This document shows positions 55,132 through 64,000 of a stretch of 64,000 nucleotides of DNA, one piece after another (positions within the stretch are counted from its first letter, which is position 1; each line of letters begins with the position of its first letter). A program made the translations under genes and the position numbers. Source of the stretch: Salminus brasiliensis (taxonomy: Eukaryota; Chordata; Actinopteri; Characiformes; Bryconidae); NCBI RefSeq assembly GCF_030463535.1, contig NC_132878.1, forward strand, positions 88,222,355 to 88,286,354, given 5' to 3'. Below the pieces are notes generated by a model. It was not told where the DNA came from. It was given only the letters and a program-made list of their open reading frames with translations, and made no database searches.

Positions 55132-56695
55132 GTAAGTAAACCATTGTGCTGGAACTTGAGTATCATGTTTTAAACATATAATAACATTTTAATTGTAATT
55201 TTAATTTAATTACAGTTAAATACATTTCTTTTTGTTTAGGTTGTGGAAAAGCTTCCGTCAGTCACTACAAATAAGGAAGAGGAAGAATGTAAGTCTTCAC
55301 CTCACAACACACAACACCCCATTTCTATAATCTACTTTAGATTTCTGAAGATTTAGCACCATGCTAATAGGTTGGCTAAATGGTAATATTACAATAATAA
55401 GGCAATATTAGCCTTATATCTTCAGACCTAAAACTAAAAAATCTCATTTCAGACACCAAACGTGTCTCGGCTGAAATTAGATTTTTAGACAAACTGTTGC
55501 TTTAAAAAACCACTTTCTTTTAAAGCATGTGCAGATATTTTCACCAGAATGAGTTGAAGCAAAACTGTTAATGTTTAACCAGTAAATTTGATCTTTGTAT
55601 TCATATTTTGTAATGACTCTCTCCTCTACACATTAGGGTCAGGAAGAGAGCAGTCTAACTAGAGTGACATATTCCCCTCGCAGTGGAGAAACCCCTACAC
55701 CTCATCCCCCTGCAGCACGGTAGGTTTTAGGACTATAATTCACAAGTTCTGTAGTCATTTTCAGTCTAATACGTAGTATATGAGGTGGGCAGCAGAAAGA
55801 TTGCCCATAAGGAAACATGTACCAATACAGAAATGATCAAAATCCTGTGATTTATTTATCACGTGTGTTGTATCTCTGCTGTCTCCATTAACATGTCAGG
55901 AGTTTGTGTTATAGACTGATTAAAGTCACTCAGAATGAAGAGCTTTTTGTAATAAGTAATTAGTAAATAGGGAATGTACAGTATTAGTTTATTACCAATA
56001 AGTTAAAAATCAAAGAAGACTTATTTTCCACATTGCTTCTGTACCCCCTCCAGAGTTGTTGGCAGATTTGTTGTGACCGTCGTTGAAGAGGATGGAGAAG
56101 GCAGTTTTAACAGAGACGTCAACCCGCTTCAGGAAGACGGCAGCAGTAGAGCTGATGCAAGTTTAACTTGCCAAAGCATAGAGGTTACGGAGGAGGAGGA
56201 GGAGTATGGCTGCTTCAGCTGTTATCCACGTGGTGGTGCAGTTAAAAGAGCAGATAATACTCATGTCCTAGCACCAATTCTCAGATCCTCCCAGTCACTT
56301 CTAGAGAGGATGAAGAGGTTTTTTAGGAGGAACTCTATGGTGCACGACTCCTCTTCTGCTCAGCAGCTTGCTAGTCATTCTGCTGCCTCTACAGAAGCTC
56401 CTGCTTGTTCCACTGAGCAGAGGCATGAAGATGGGGCTCCAGATGTCCTGGTTTGTGAGCCAGTGGTCGAAGCAGAAGCTGTGGAGGCACAGTCCACAGT
56501 GCGGCAGAGATCCAGGAGGCTGAGATTCTCCATGTTTAAGGTATGCGAGTCAGTACTGAGTGATTGTAAGAGCTTCAGATTTTAAACCTTAAAATCACTT
56601 TAAATATTTGTCATAAATGTCTCAGTTGGTCCATCATTATCAATTTGTTTCTCCAACAGATCCTGAAGAAGACGAACAGGGTTCACCCCTTGTAG
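54317..56695 (+). CDS. TSSK-like serine/threonine kinase with C-terminal extension, 5 coding exons
   Basis: Exons 54317-55131, 55240-55288, 55637-55719, 56054-56540 and 56660-56695 join in frame to 1,470 nt (489 aa) with GT-AG introns. Kinase domain residues 12 to about 270: glycine loop GEGSYGKV (19-26), Lys41 in VAIK, Glu60 in LPREL, catalytic loop HCDLKCAN with Asp135 and Asn140, DFG at 153-155, APE at 178-180, and WSLGVVLYVMFTGHLPF. GEGSYGKVK, AP.DF..K.LPREL, DLKC.N and YAAPEVL are the wording of testis-specific serine kinases (CAMK group). The Arg of HRD is Cys134, so this is a non-RD kinase, but Lys, Asp, Asn and DFG are all present and it is probably active. The tail (273-489) is basic, then serine/acid-rich, holds GRFVV at 319-323 (RFxV type) and ends RRLRFSMFK plus ILKKTNRVHPL. 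Known TSSKs act in spermatids; the role here is inferred only. An inverted truncated copy lies at 50290-51960. Confidence 0.85.
55240..55288 (+). CDS. Kinase gene coding exon 2 (49 nt)
   Basis: Acceptor TTGTTTAG| and donor AAGAAT|GTAAGT. Encodes LWKSFRQSLQIRKRKN, a basic linker. It is conserved in the inverted copy at 51080-51032 with the same length and splice sites, which supports the exon. Confidence 0.8.
55637..55719 (+). CDS. Kinase gene coding exon 3 (83 nt)
   Basis: Acceptor CACATTAG| and donor GCACG|GTAGGT. Encodes GQEESSLTRVTYSPRSGETP plus TPHPPAA. The inverted copy keeps it with a 15-base in-frame deletion, consistent with selection or recent origin. Confidence 0.75.
56054..56540 (+). 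CDS. Kinase gene coding exon 4 (C-terminal extension)
   Basis: Acceptor CCCTCCAG| and donor TTTAAG|GTATGC, leaving in phase 0. Encodes VVGRFVVTVVEEDGEGSFNR and onward, an acidic EEEEEYGCFSCYP patch, the basic LLERMKRFFRRNSM and the end RQRSRRLRFSMFK. If the intron is retained the frame continues to TAA at 56583-56585 with an unrelated 15-residue end. Confidence 0.75.
56660..56695 (+). CDS. Kinase gene coding exon 5 (last 11 residues)
   Basis: Acceptor CTCCAACAG| gives ILKKTNRVHPL and TAG at 56693-56695. The TAG is followed directly by ATG and an open frame in the same phase to 56881, see the separate entry. Confidence 0.6.
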   Translation: MLKKTNRVHPL

Positions 56696-56881
56696 ATGTC
56701 TACCATGGCTCCCAGGAATGATGATGTATGGGCTGGGTTTAAGTTTGAAGGGAACGTCCCGCTCCATGGGCTGGTGGTGGAAGCAGAAATTTTGCTCCCA
56801 CAGCCCAAAGTGATGCAGGAACCCTGGAGACTGAGGCTTCTGCTCCCCTTTCAGATGATCCAAACGAAGGTTCAACTTTAA
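56696..56881 (+). other. In-frame 61-codon extension after the kinase TAG stop
   Basis: The frame continues without a stop from 56696 to TAA at 56879-56881. It contains LVVEAEILLPQPKVMQEPWR followed by LRLLLPF, which aligns with PVVEAEAVEAQSTVRQRSRR and LRFSMF in exon 4. DNA similarity at about 56768-56850 to 56460-56540 supports an old internal duplication. Either the TAG is a recent nonsense change, it is read through, or this is decaying 3' UTR. Confidence 0.45.
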
Positions 56882-56999
56882 AGTATGTGGAATGTTTTCT
56901 TTCTATCTTCTTGATCGTCGATGTGAGCTTTAGGACACACACTCAGGAGTGAGCCCAGAAGAACGAGACCGGAGAAAAGAGCTGTAGGAGTAATTCTGG

Positions 57000-58745
57000 A
57001 GATCTGAGACAGGAGTCTGAGCTTGGAGAATTGACTCTGGGGGTTACTGTAAAGTATATGTTGTTAGTATCATGTTGTTCAGGAACCGATCAGGAATGAT
57101 TCTGGAGAAACAAGCATTAAAAAACAACCCTGGAGATGTGAGCCCCGAAGAAGGAGTCTGGGGGTGATACTAAAGGAGCGAAAGAATTAGGCTGGAGGAG
57201 AGTCTGGAGGTAACTGTAAAGGATATGTTGTTAGTATATTGTAGTTTAGGAACAGATCAGGACTAAATATGGAGGATTGAGCCTGGAGGAACAAGGAAAT
57301 TGAGCCTGGAGGATTGAGCATGGAAGACTGAGCCTAGAGAAACAAGCCTGGAGGAATGAGTCTGAAAGAATGAGTCTGAAAGAATGAGTCTTCTGGAGGA
57401 TTGAGTATGGAAAAGTTAGTCTAAAACAATTAGTCTGGAAAATTGAGCGTGGAGAATTGAGCCTGGAGAACAGAGCCTAGAGAAACATGCCTGGAGGAAT
57501 GAGTCTGAAAGAATAAGTCGGAGAGAATGAGTCTGGAGGAGTGAGCCTGCAGGTAACTGTAAAGTATATGTTGTTAGTATATTGTAGTTCAGAAACAGAT
57601 CAGGACTAAATATGGAGGATTGAGCCTGGATGATTTGAGCCTGGAGAAACAAGCCTGGAGGAGGGAGCATAAAAGAATGATCATGGAGGAGAGTCTAGAG
57701 GTAACTGTAAAGTATATGTTGTTAGTATATTGTAGTTCAGAAACAAATCAGGACTAAATATGGAGGATTGGGCCAGGATGATTTGAGCCTGCAGAAACAA
57801 GCCTGGAGGAGGGAACATGAAAGAATGAGTCTGAAAGAATAAGTCTGGTAGAGGATTGAGTCTGGAAAATTGAGCCTAGAGGTTTGAGCCTGGATAACGG
57901 AGCCAACAAAAACAAGCCTGGAGGAATAAGTCTGAAAGAATGAGTCTCAAAGAATGAGTCTGGAGGAGTCAACCTGGAGGAGTGAGCCTGGAGGTAACTG
58001 TAAAGTATATGTTGTTAGCATATTGTCGTTCAGAAACAGATCAGGACTAAATATGAAGGAATGAGCCTGAATGATTTAAGCCTGGAGAAACAAACCTAGA
58101 GGAGGAAACATGAAAGAATGATCCTGAAAGAATGCTCCTGAAAGAATGAGCCTGAAAGTATAAACCTGAATAAATGAGCCAGGAGGAGTCAGCCTGGAGG
58201 AACGAGCCTTGAAGAACAACCCTGGGGATGTGAGCCCAGAAAAAAACGAGTCTGGACGTGATTCTAGAAGAGTGAAAGAATTAGCCTGGAGAAGAGTCTG
58301 GAGGTAATTATATATACGTATATATTTAAGTATATGTTGTTAGTATCTTGTAGTTCAGAAACAGATCAGGACTAAATATGGAGGATTTGAGCCTGGAGAA
58401 ACTAGCCTGGAGGAGGGAGCAAGAAAGAATGATCATGGAGGAGTGAGCCTGGAGGAGTGAGCCTGGAGGAGTGAGCCTGGAGGAGTGAGCCTGGAGGAGT
58501 GAGCCTGGAGGAGTGAGCCTGGAGGAACGAGGCTGGATGAGTGATCCTGGAGGAACGAGCCTGGAGGAGTGATCCTGGAAGAGTGATCCTGGAAGAGTGA
58601 TCCTGGAAGAGTGATCCTGGAGAAACGAGCCTTGAGGAGTGAGCTTGGAGGAGTGAACCTGGAGGAGTGAGCCTGGAGGAACAAGCCTGGAGGAGTGAGC
58701 TTGGAGGGACTAGAGGAGCGAGTCTGGAAGAATGAGCCTGTATGA
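57000..58745 (+). repeat. Composite minisatellite downstream of the kinase gene
   Basis: The small unit is about 15 bp, 'ggaggagtgagcctg' and variants (aacgagcctgg, atgagtctgaaag), most regular at 58437-58710. Interspersed is a longer module, 'taactgtaaagtatatgttg' then 'ttagtatattgtagttcaga' and 'aacagatcaggactaaatat', at about 57044, 57212, 57555, 57702, 57993 and 58308. So there is a higher-order structure with spacings of roughly 150-340 bp. Open frames through it on the minus strand (SRLTPPGSLLQ repeats) are artefacts. Confidence 0.9.
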
Positions 58746-58850
58746 AACAGCCTGTGTTAAAGTAATAAAATACTGAATAACAAGATGTAGTGTGTATTTG
58801 AGTCAGAAACATTATCATCTTCTACTCAAAGTTTAATTCAGGTAATACAG
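58746..58850. repeat. Outer end of the inverted repeat, plus arm
   Basis: 'gagtcagaaacattatcatc' and 'tttaattcaggtaatacagt' match the reverse complement of 50290-50365, so the plus arm extends to here. Confidence 0.75.
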
Positions 58851-59964
58851 TTGTGTGAGGTTAGATTTCATTAAATATTTAAATGGTAACAAATTAAAAT
58901 TACTTTGTCCATAAATATGTTCACCACAGAGTGTGGTTTGATGTCAGGGCTGCCAAATGTCACAGATTGGCTGTGAGACTCCAATTAGCTCTAATCTCAC
59001 ACTGTCAAACTTGCCATTTCTCTCACATTTTTAGTTTACTCCTTGTTCCTCTCCTAAAGAATCTCTGGATTAATTTGACAACTTTATCAGTATCCTTCAA
59101 CAGGTGTTGCTCCAGATTTAACTGATTAAACATACTCTGGACTGGCAATGCTGGCTTTATAACATTTTATTTTGAACTAAAACTAAGATAAGATCAAAAT
59201 AAGACAAGTACTTGCAGAGTTAAACCAATTCTATACTACAATCAAATTCTATTAAATAGAAATGAACTAAAAGTGCACATATTTTACCCAGAAATCATTA
59301 AACATTCTCTGATGGCCTAGGAGGCCCTAAGGGTTCTGTATGCACAAGAAAGTAGTTTAATTAAAACACTACTACCGTTTGATTCCTGATATATGTGTAA
59401 ATTGATAATTAGGCCTTAATTAGAATACAAGCTCACAGAAATGCTATTAAACATAACTCTCGTGCAGATTGGCTGAGACAACCTGCATTAAATAATGACA
59501 GTATGTCCATTTTATTTTTTGGTGAGGTGTTTTGGTACTGTTCTGGTTTGATTAGTGACCTGGGGTACCTGGAGATTTAATAAATTTACTTCATATATTC
59601 TAGAAGTCTAAGATACATTGAAAAATCTGAATTTTGAAAGTTAATAAATATCTGAACCCTGTCTGTGAATGTTTCCTTGAGAATAAAAAATCACATATGC
59701 CTGCAAACCTTCCCAGGCTCCTATCTCAGCCAGCGATGTGTTATGTGAGAAAATTCCTATCAAAATAGCTTTTGCTTCTCTGAAAAACAGGTGCCTACAG
59801 AGGTCCTTCAGAAATTAAATTGTCCAAACAAAAAGTCTTAGAAAGTGTTTTGTATTCTTATATCCAGAACTATGTGGTCTCTTGCTTTTGTTGCCACTGT
59901 CCAGGGAAGGCTTTCTACTAGAATATGGCAACAAGAGAGTTAGTGAGGTCAGGATAGTGATAGT
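58851..59964. other. Intergenic, nothing recognised
   Basis: AT-rich sequence without a supported gene or clear repeat. Confidence 0.4.
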
Positions 59965-60190
59965 TAGTGATGTTGGATGCTTACCACCCCACCTCATACC
60001 CCCAACTCTCCAACTCATCCCATGAAGCACCATCGTTCCCAGCGAACACAGTTCCACTGCTCCACAGCTCAACAGGTTCATGTTTTTCTGCTCCAGAGTC
60101 CTTCTGTATTGACTACACTTCTCTACAGGGACTCTACAGTAGCTGATTACATTTATTAGAAGGGGTGTCCACAAACATTTAGATATGTAA
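59965..60190 (+). repeat. Dispersed repeat family R1, copy 4
   Basis: 'cacagttccactgctccaca', 'aggttcatgtttttctgctc' and 'ggggtgtccacaaacattta', as in the other R1 copies. Its right part belongs to the direct duplication 60087-60375 / 62034-62335. Confidence 0.75.
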
Positions 60191-60375
60191 TGTCAAACAA
60201 AAAAACAACACAGTTTTGGCACTCAGGTTAACACTTACTGTATGTTCCAATACTATTGTGTTTAAATAACCCATTAAACATGAATTTACAGTGATTTCTA
60301 CATTCAGTAAATCACATGTAAGTATGGTGGCTCATTGTAAAGTATATTGCCATTTATTTTCTTCTTCATCATCAT
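60087..60375 (+). repeat. Direct duplication D, copy A
   Basis: From 'tctgctccagagtccttctg' to 'cttcttcatcatcatc' it matches 62034-62335 nearly base for base (a 'tgatcattc' insertion and a few substitutions differ). Copies are about 1.95 kb apart. Copy A continues into 'ttctgacagac'; copy B runs straight into the 37-bp minisatellite. Confidence 0.85.
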
Positions 60376-60509
60376 CTTCTGACAGACTTTTTGTCATGTA
60401 ACTTGTCCCAAGTACCTTTCCTCAGTTTTCCACTTTTTAAAATGCACATTGTTCTGATTGTCTGATTTTGCGATTCAGGCTTGTATACAGATTTTGATTG
60501 GATGTGTTT

Positions 60510-60640
60510 TTCTGCATAGCAACCATCTTGGACACTATAGCAACCATCTAGCAACCACTTGGGAAATCATATCAACCACTTAGCAATACCATAGCAACCA
60601 TCTAGCAACTCCATTGCAGGTACCTAGCAAAAAGACTAGA
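60510..60640 (+). repeat. 'tagcaaccatc' minisatellite
   Basis: About seven diverged units of 'agcaaccatctagcaaccac' type. A similar 'tagcaacca' minisatellite is common in fish genomes. Confidence 0.75.
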
Positions 60641-61579
60641 ACGTTTCACTTAGAAACAACTGTCTGTGCAACCACTGTGCATTATGCACAACCATTCTGT
60701 AAATGCAGTAATTTAGCTACAGTGTAATGTAGCAAAACACAACTATGGGCAAACCTTGTAAATCCCTTCTAAAGATTGTGGTGTTTGACAGAATTGTTGC
60801 TTTGTATATTTGCAAAGCATCAAATACCTGAAAAGCGACCCAAATAGCGACAACCATATAATATATAATGTATAATACATGTAATAGTGTTAATGTTTAT
60901 GAAATTATTTCTATCTTTTATATCATAAAGTTAGTAGTTACACTGTTCATTACACTGTAATATTATTATGAAATAGTGTTGCCTAATGAGCAGAGTATAA
61001 TGTTTCTGTGCTGAAGTCATTTCCTCGTTGTTGGCTTTCAGGTCCAGTGAGATAAGTGTTGCTCCCTGCTCTGTTTACAGCTGTGACATTTCTAATGCCC
61101 ATGGTGATTAAATGACTGAAAAAGACAAGCTGAGAGGTGTAATTCTTACATTAGCATAGCTGATGTTATTTAAACTAGCTAGTTAGCTGTGCTTCTCAAT
61201 TCATATTCTTCATAATGAGACCACCCACCCTGTAGACTTAATTAAAGTAAGAATATAATTATAAATGACCTAAACAGATTGTCTGCATATACTATATTAG
61301 CTCTTAGCTAATATCTACAGGGAAGGCTACTCAAGCATTTTTACTCAAGTAAAAGTACAGTCAAACATGCACACAAATGTACCTAAAGTTTAAAAGGGGA
61401 CAATTTCTTAATGTTAAACATTTCTTGAATTACAGATTAACAAAACCATGACACTGAGTGCAAATATTGGTTTATGCAAAATCATACAAATGACATTTAA
61501 ATTTTTGTCCAGAAAAAAATAAACATAAAATTGATGTAATTAAAATAGAGAATTTACCAGTTTCATATTCACAGTTCAC
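60641..61579. other. Intergenic, nothing firmly recognised
   Basis: AT-rich. 'tactcaagtaaaagtac' near 61340 is a word frequent in dispersed fish repeats. No supported gene. Confidence 0.35.
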
Positions 61580-61830
61580 AGATGATCAAGTCAAGTCAAG
61601 TCAGATTTATTTGTATAGCGCTTTTTTCAACTGATGTCGTCACAAAGCAGCTTTACATAAATAGTGATTAATAAAAGATAGAGAGAAAGAAGAAAGAAGA
61701 AAATAACGTAAGACATGATGGATCATAGACCCCCAATGAGCAAGCCAATGGCGACAGTGGCAAGAAAAAACTCCCTCAGAGCTGGAGGAAGAAACCATGG
61801 GAGGAACCAAGACTCATATTAATGATAAAA
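61580..61830 (+). repeat. Dispersed fish repeat ('tttatttgtatagcgctttt')
   Basis: 'agatttatttgtatagcgct', 'cacaaagcagctttacataa', 'atgagcaagccaatggcgac' and 'gcaagaaaaaactccct' appear in the order of a very widespread fish interspersed repeat. Non-coding. Confidence 0.75.
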
Positions 61831-62033
61831 AATACTAAACCAGGTATAACAGATAGTTAAAAATGGTTTTAACATGGTCACTAAACAGGTAGCAGTGGTA
61901 GGCGGGTGAGCCGCAGGTCTGCCATGGGTGGTGGTGGGTGGGGGGCCTGCTGGTTGGACCGGTAGGTGGCAGCTGGTCACTGTGGTCAAATATGGTTCTC
62001 AGCTCTTATACCCTAAACATGTGATTAACCATC

Positions 62034-62335
62034 TGCTCCAGAGTCCTTCTGTCTTGACTACACTTCTCTACAGGGACTCTACAGTAGCTGATTACATTTA
62101 TTAGAAGGGGTGTCCACAAACATTTAGATATGTAATGTCAAACAAAAAAACAACACAGTTTTGGCACTCAGGTTAACACTTACTGTATGTTCCATACTGA
62201 TCATTCACTATTGTGTTTAAATAACCCATTAAACATGAATTTACAGTGATTTCTACATTCAGTATAAATCACATGTAAGTATGGTGGCCCATTGTAAAGT
62301 ATATTGCCATTTATTTTCTTCTTCATCATCATCAT
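62034..62335 (+). repeat. Direct duplication D, copy B (includes an R1 fragment)
   Basis: Matches 60087-60375. Its left part is the R1 end with 'ggggtgtccacaaacattta'. It abuts the 37-bp repeat array without a gap. Confidence 0.85.
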
Positions 62336-62678
62336 TCGCTTTTTATTAGAACCAATTACACAGGTTCTACATCTGCTTTTGATTAGAACCAGTTACACAG
62401 GTTCTACATCTGCTTTTCATTAGAACCAGTTACACGGGTTCTACATCTGCTTTTTATTAGAACCAGTTACACGGGTTCTACATCTGCTTTTCATTAGAAC
62501 CAGTTACACGGGTTCTACATCTGCTTTTTATTAGAACCAGTTACACAGGTTCTATGTCTGCTTTTTATTAGAACCAGTTACACAGGTTCTACGTCTGCTT
62601 TTTATTAGAACCAGTTACACAGGTTCTATGTCTGCTTTTTATTAGAACCAGTAACACAGGTTTTATGTCTAAAGGTAA
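62336..62678 (+). repeat. Nine-copy 37-bp tandem array, orphan kinase leader
   Basis: Nine units of 'tttttattagaaccagttac' + 'acaggttctacatctgc', with small differences. The last unit runs into 'taaaggtaagcaacattt', which matches the leader-exon donor and intron start of the kinase gene (54100-54130). The intact gene has two units in its leader. No promoter precedes this copy and no kinase reading frame follows. Each unit holds the inverted pair AGAACC/GGTTCT. Confidence 0.85.
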
Positions 62679-63539
62679 GCAACATTTATTTATTACTAAT
62701 CAGAACAACATCAAACCGCTCAATCCAACAAAAGTTCAAAATGCACTAATGTTTGTGTGAATCGGTTCTTTAGGGGGCAATTCAGTGCTAAATGTCCTTA
62801 AAAATTCTATAACGATCTTCTAATGTCTACAGAAAAAGAAAGAGTGCATTGTGATTCGGTTTTCTGAGCTGAACATGCAATTTGCAATTACAAGTTATGT
62901 CAGAAATTGTACTACCGGTCCACATGTTTTACTCACTGTGTTTAAGTATGTATAGCTCATTATTCCAAGGTCGTCTTTGACCACTTGATCAAAAATGAGA
63001 ACCTGTTGAGACCTTCTGAAAACCTCTGAATCTCCAGCACTTACCCATCGTCTTTTAAAACTTTACAGAGTTGCTTGTGCTGGATCCCAATAATCACCGC
63101 TTGCAGGTGTATTTTCCCCCTTCTCTCCAGCGCTCTTACTAACTGACCCTGCGGATTGGCCGGCTCTAAAGCTCTATGAGATGTCACAGGCTGACTTAGA
63201 CAGAATAAATTAAGTTGTTTTAGCATGGTTTTATCTGTTTAAGGAAGAGCAAGAACCTCAAATTAGAAATGTGGCTAGGATTAAGATCAGAGGAAATGGG
63301 TCCTTACAACGGATCACATTATAATCAACATGAAAAAGCATGTGGGTGGGCATGGTAGAGTAATTATACAAGACTTAATACTAATATGACTAGGGTTTAA
63401 CTGCATAATGCAGTTCTTATGAGTGTTTTTCCTTCACACCTCTTCAAAGTTACACAGAGAAACGTAGAGTAAAAATGATAAAGACACTATTGTCCTTATT
63501 ACACGTCAGTGGAGCATCACAGTGATTTTGAAGCTGTTA
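62679..63539. other. Sequence after the orphan leader; no kinase frame
   Basis: The first ~80 bases match the intact gene's leader intron ('aacatcaaaccgctcaatcc' against 'atcattgaaccgcttaaggc'). After that the similarity fades. A minus-strand frame at 63041-63226 has no recognised domain. No gene called. Confidence 0.45.
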
Positions 63540-63559
63540 TTTATTAAGGTAAATGTTTC

Positions 63560-64000
63560 ACATTATAATCAGCATGACTTTCCTCTTTAAATAAATGTCA
63601 TAATAAGTGTCACTTGTTTCTGATGAGGTTCACATCATCCAATAGATCATTTTAATGGAAGATCTAAAAGAATGCACTGACAAATACGTGATAAGAGAGA
63701 ACATTCAGAGGGGGCAAATACTTTTTCACAGCACAATGTGTACATACGTACAGTCATATACAGTCAGTGAAGTCAAAGGGAAGCACAGATCTGCTCCTCA
63801 TAATACTTTAGAGTGGGAGATAAAACTGACCTCAGTGACCTGAGGCAACCTCTCCATTGTGACATCACACTGATGATGTCACAGTGGCTCCTATAAAAGG
63901 CGGGGTTCTCCCTCACTGGCTCAGTCAGGATTCAGCAGCTCGAGAGACAGTTGATTTCTGCATTGGCATTGAAGCTGATTTGATTCCTTATCTAGAGCCG
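63560..64000 (+). promoter_or_regulatory. Second kinase promoter and leader start, running off the window
   Basis: Near-identical to 53590-54020: the dyad arms are at 63858-63867 and 63874-63883, TATAAAA at 63892-63898, and the leader start 'ctcagtcaggattcagcagc' at about 63921. The spacing between the two TATA boxes is 9,990 bp. The sequence ends inside the leader, so a second kinase copy probably starts beyond the edge; it is not visible here. Confidence 0.7.

Noticed and set aside
56461-56545. RRLRFS as a PP1-binding RVxF motif
   Set aside because: Position three is Leu where Val or Ile is expected; too weak to claim.
58402-58818. Minus-strand frames with SRLTPPGSLLQ repeats
   Set aside because: Translation of the 15-bp minisatellite; unit length divisible by three keeps any frame open.
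62336-62678. Regular 37-bp repeats considered as a CRISPR array
   Set aside because: Units are head-to-tail with no unique spacers and the context is vertebrate.
62336-62678. AGAACC...GGTTCT considered as steroid-receptor response elements
   Set aside because: The half-sites are separated by about nine bases instead of three and differ from AGAACA/TGTTCT.
63041-63226. Minus-strand 61-codon frame after the orphan leader
   Set aside because: No similarity to the kinase or another family that I recognise, and too short to call alone.

Overview
The window reads as nuclear DNA of a teleost fish, probably an ostariophysan such as a characin or catfish (inference from the style of the dispersed repeats, not tested). 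It is AT-rich, full of microsatellites and Tc1/mariner remnants, and its genes have GT-AG introns. I see no bacterial operons, rRNA, tRNA or CRISPR array.

Region 1 (about 1-48,200, + strand) is one large gene, fam171a1 (astroprincin). Eight coding exons could be joined base by base: 528-636, 25734-25961, 27288-27380, 30632-30790, 31941-32117, 41453-41569, 42229-42343 and 42612-44325. The joined frame is 2,712 nt and encodes 903 residues: signal peptide, glycosylated ectodomain, one membrane segment, and a long cytoplasmic tail with a strongly conserved C-terminus. Intron 1 is 25 kb and intron 5 is 9.3 kb. Both carry microsatellites, minisatellites, Tc1/mariner pieces, LINE reverse-transcriptase fragments and at least three dispersed non-autonomous repeat families. 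Two coding exons (4 and 6) have their splice acceptor placed directly against a long (TG)n tract.

Region 2 (about 48,290-49,566) is an almost complete but dead Tc1-family transposon on the minus strand with inverted repeats of about 160 bp.

Region 3 (about 50,290-64,000) is the most unusual part: a locally expanded locus of a TSSK-like serine/threonine kinase. One copy (exons 54317-55131, 55240-55288, 55637-55719, 56054-56540, 56660-56695; 489 aa) looks intact. It has its own TATA promoter with a perfect dyad, an untranslated leader exon, a kinase domain with a non-RD catalytic loop (HCD), and a tail carrying an RFxV motif. A head-to-head inverted copy (50290-51960, minus strand) has lost the promoter, N-lobe and C-terminal exons. 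An orphan leader with nine copies of a 37-bp unit lies at 62340-62680. A second, nearly identical promoter plus leader start lies at 63560-64000, so another kinase copy probably begins just past the window edge. A composite minisatellite (57.0-58.75 kb) sits behind the intact gene and, shrunken, behind the inverted copy. A degenerate LINE occupies the spacer between the inverted arms.
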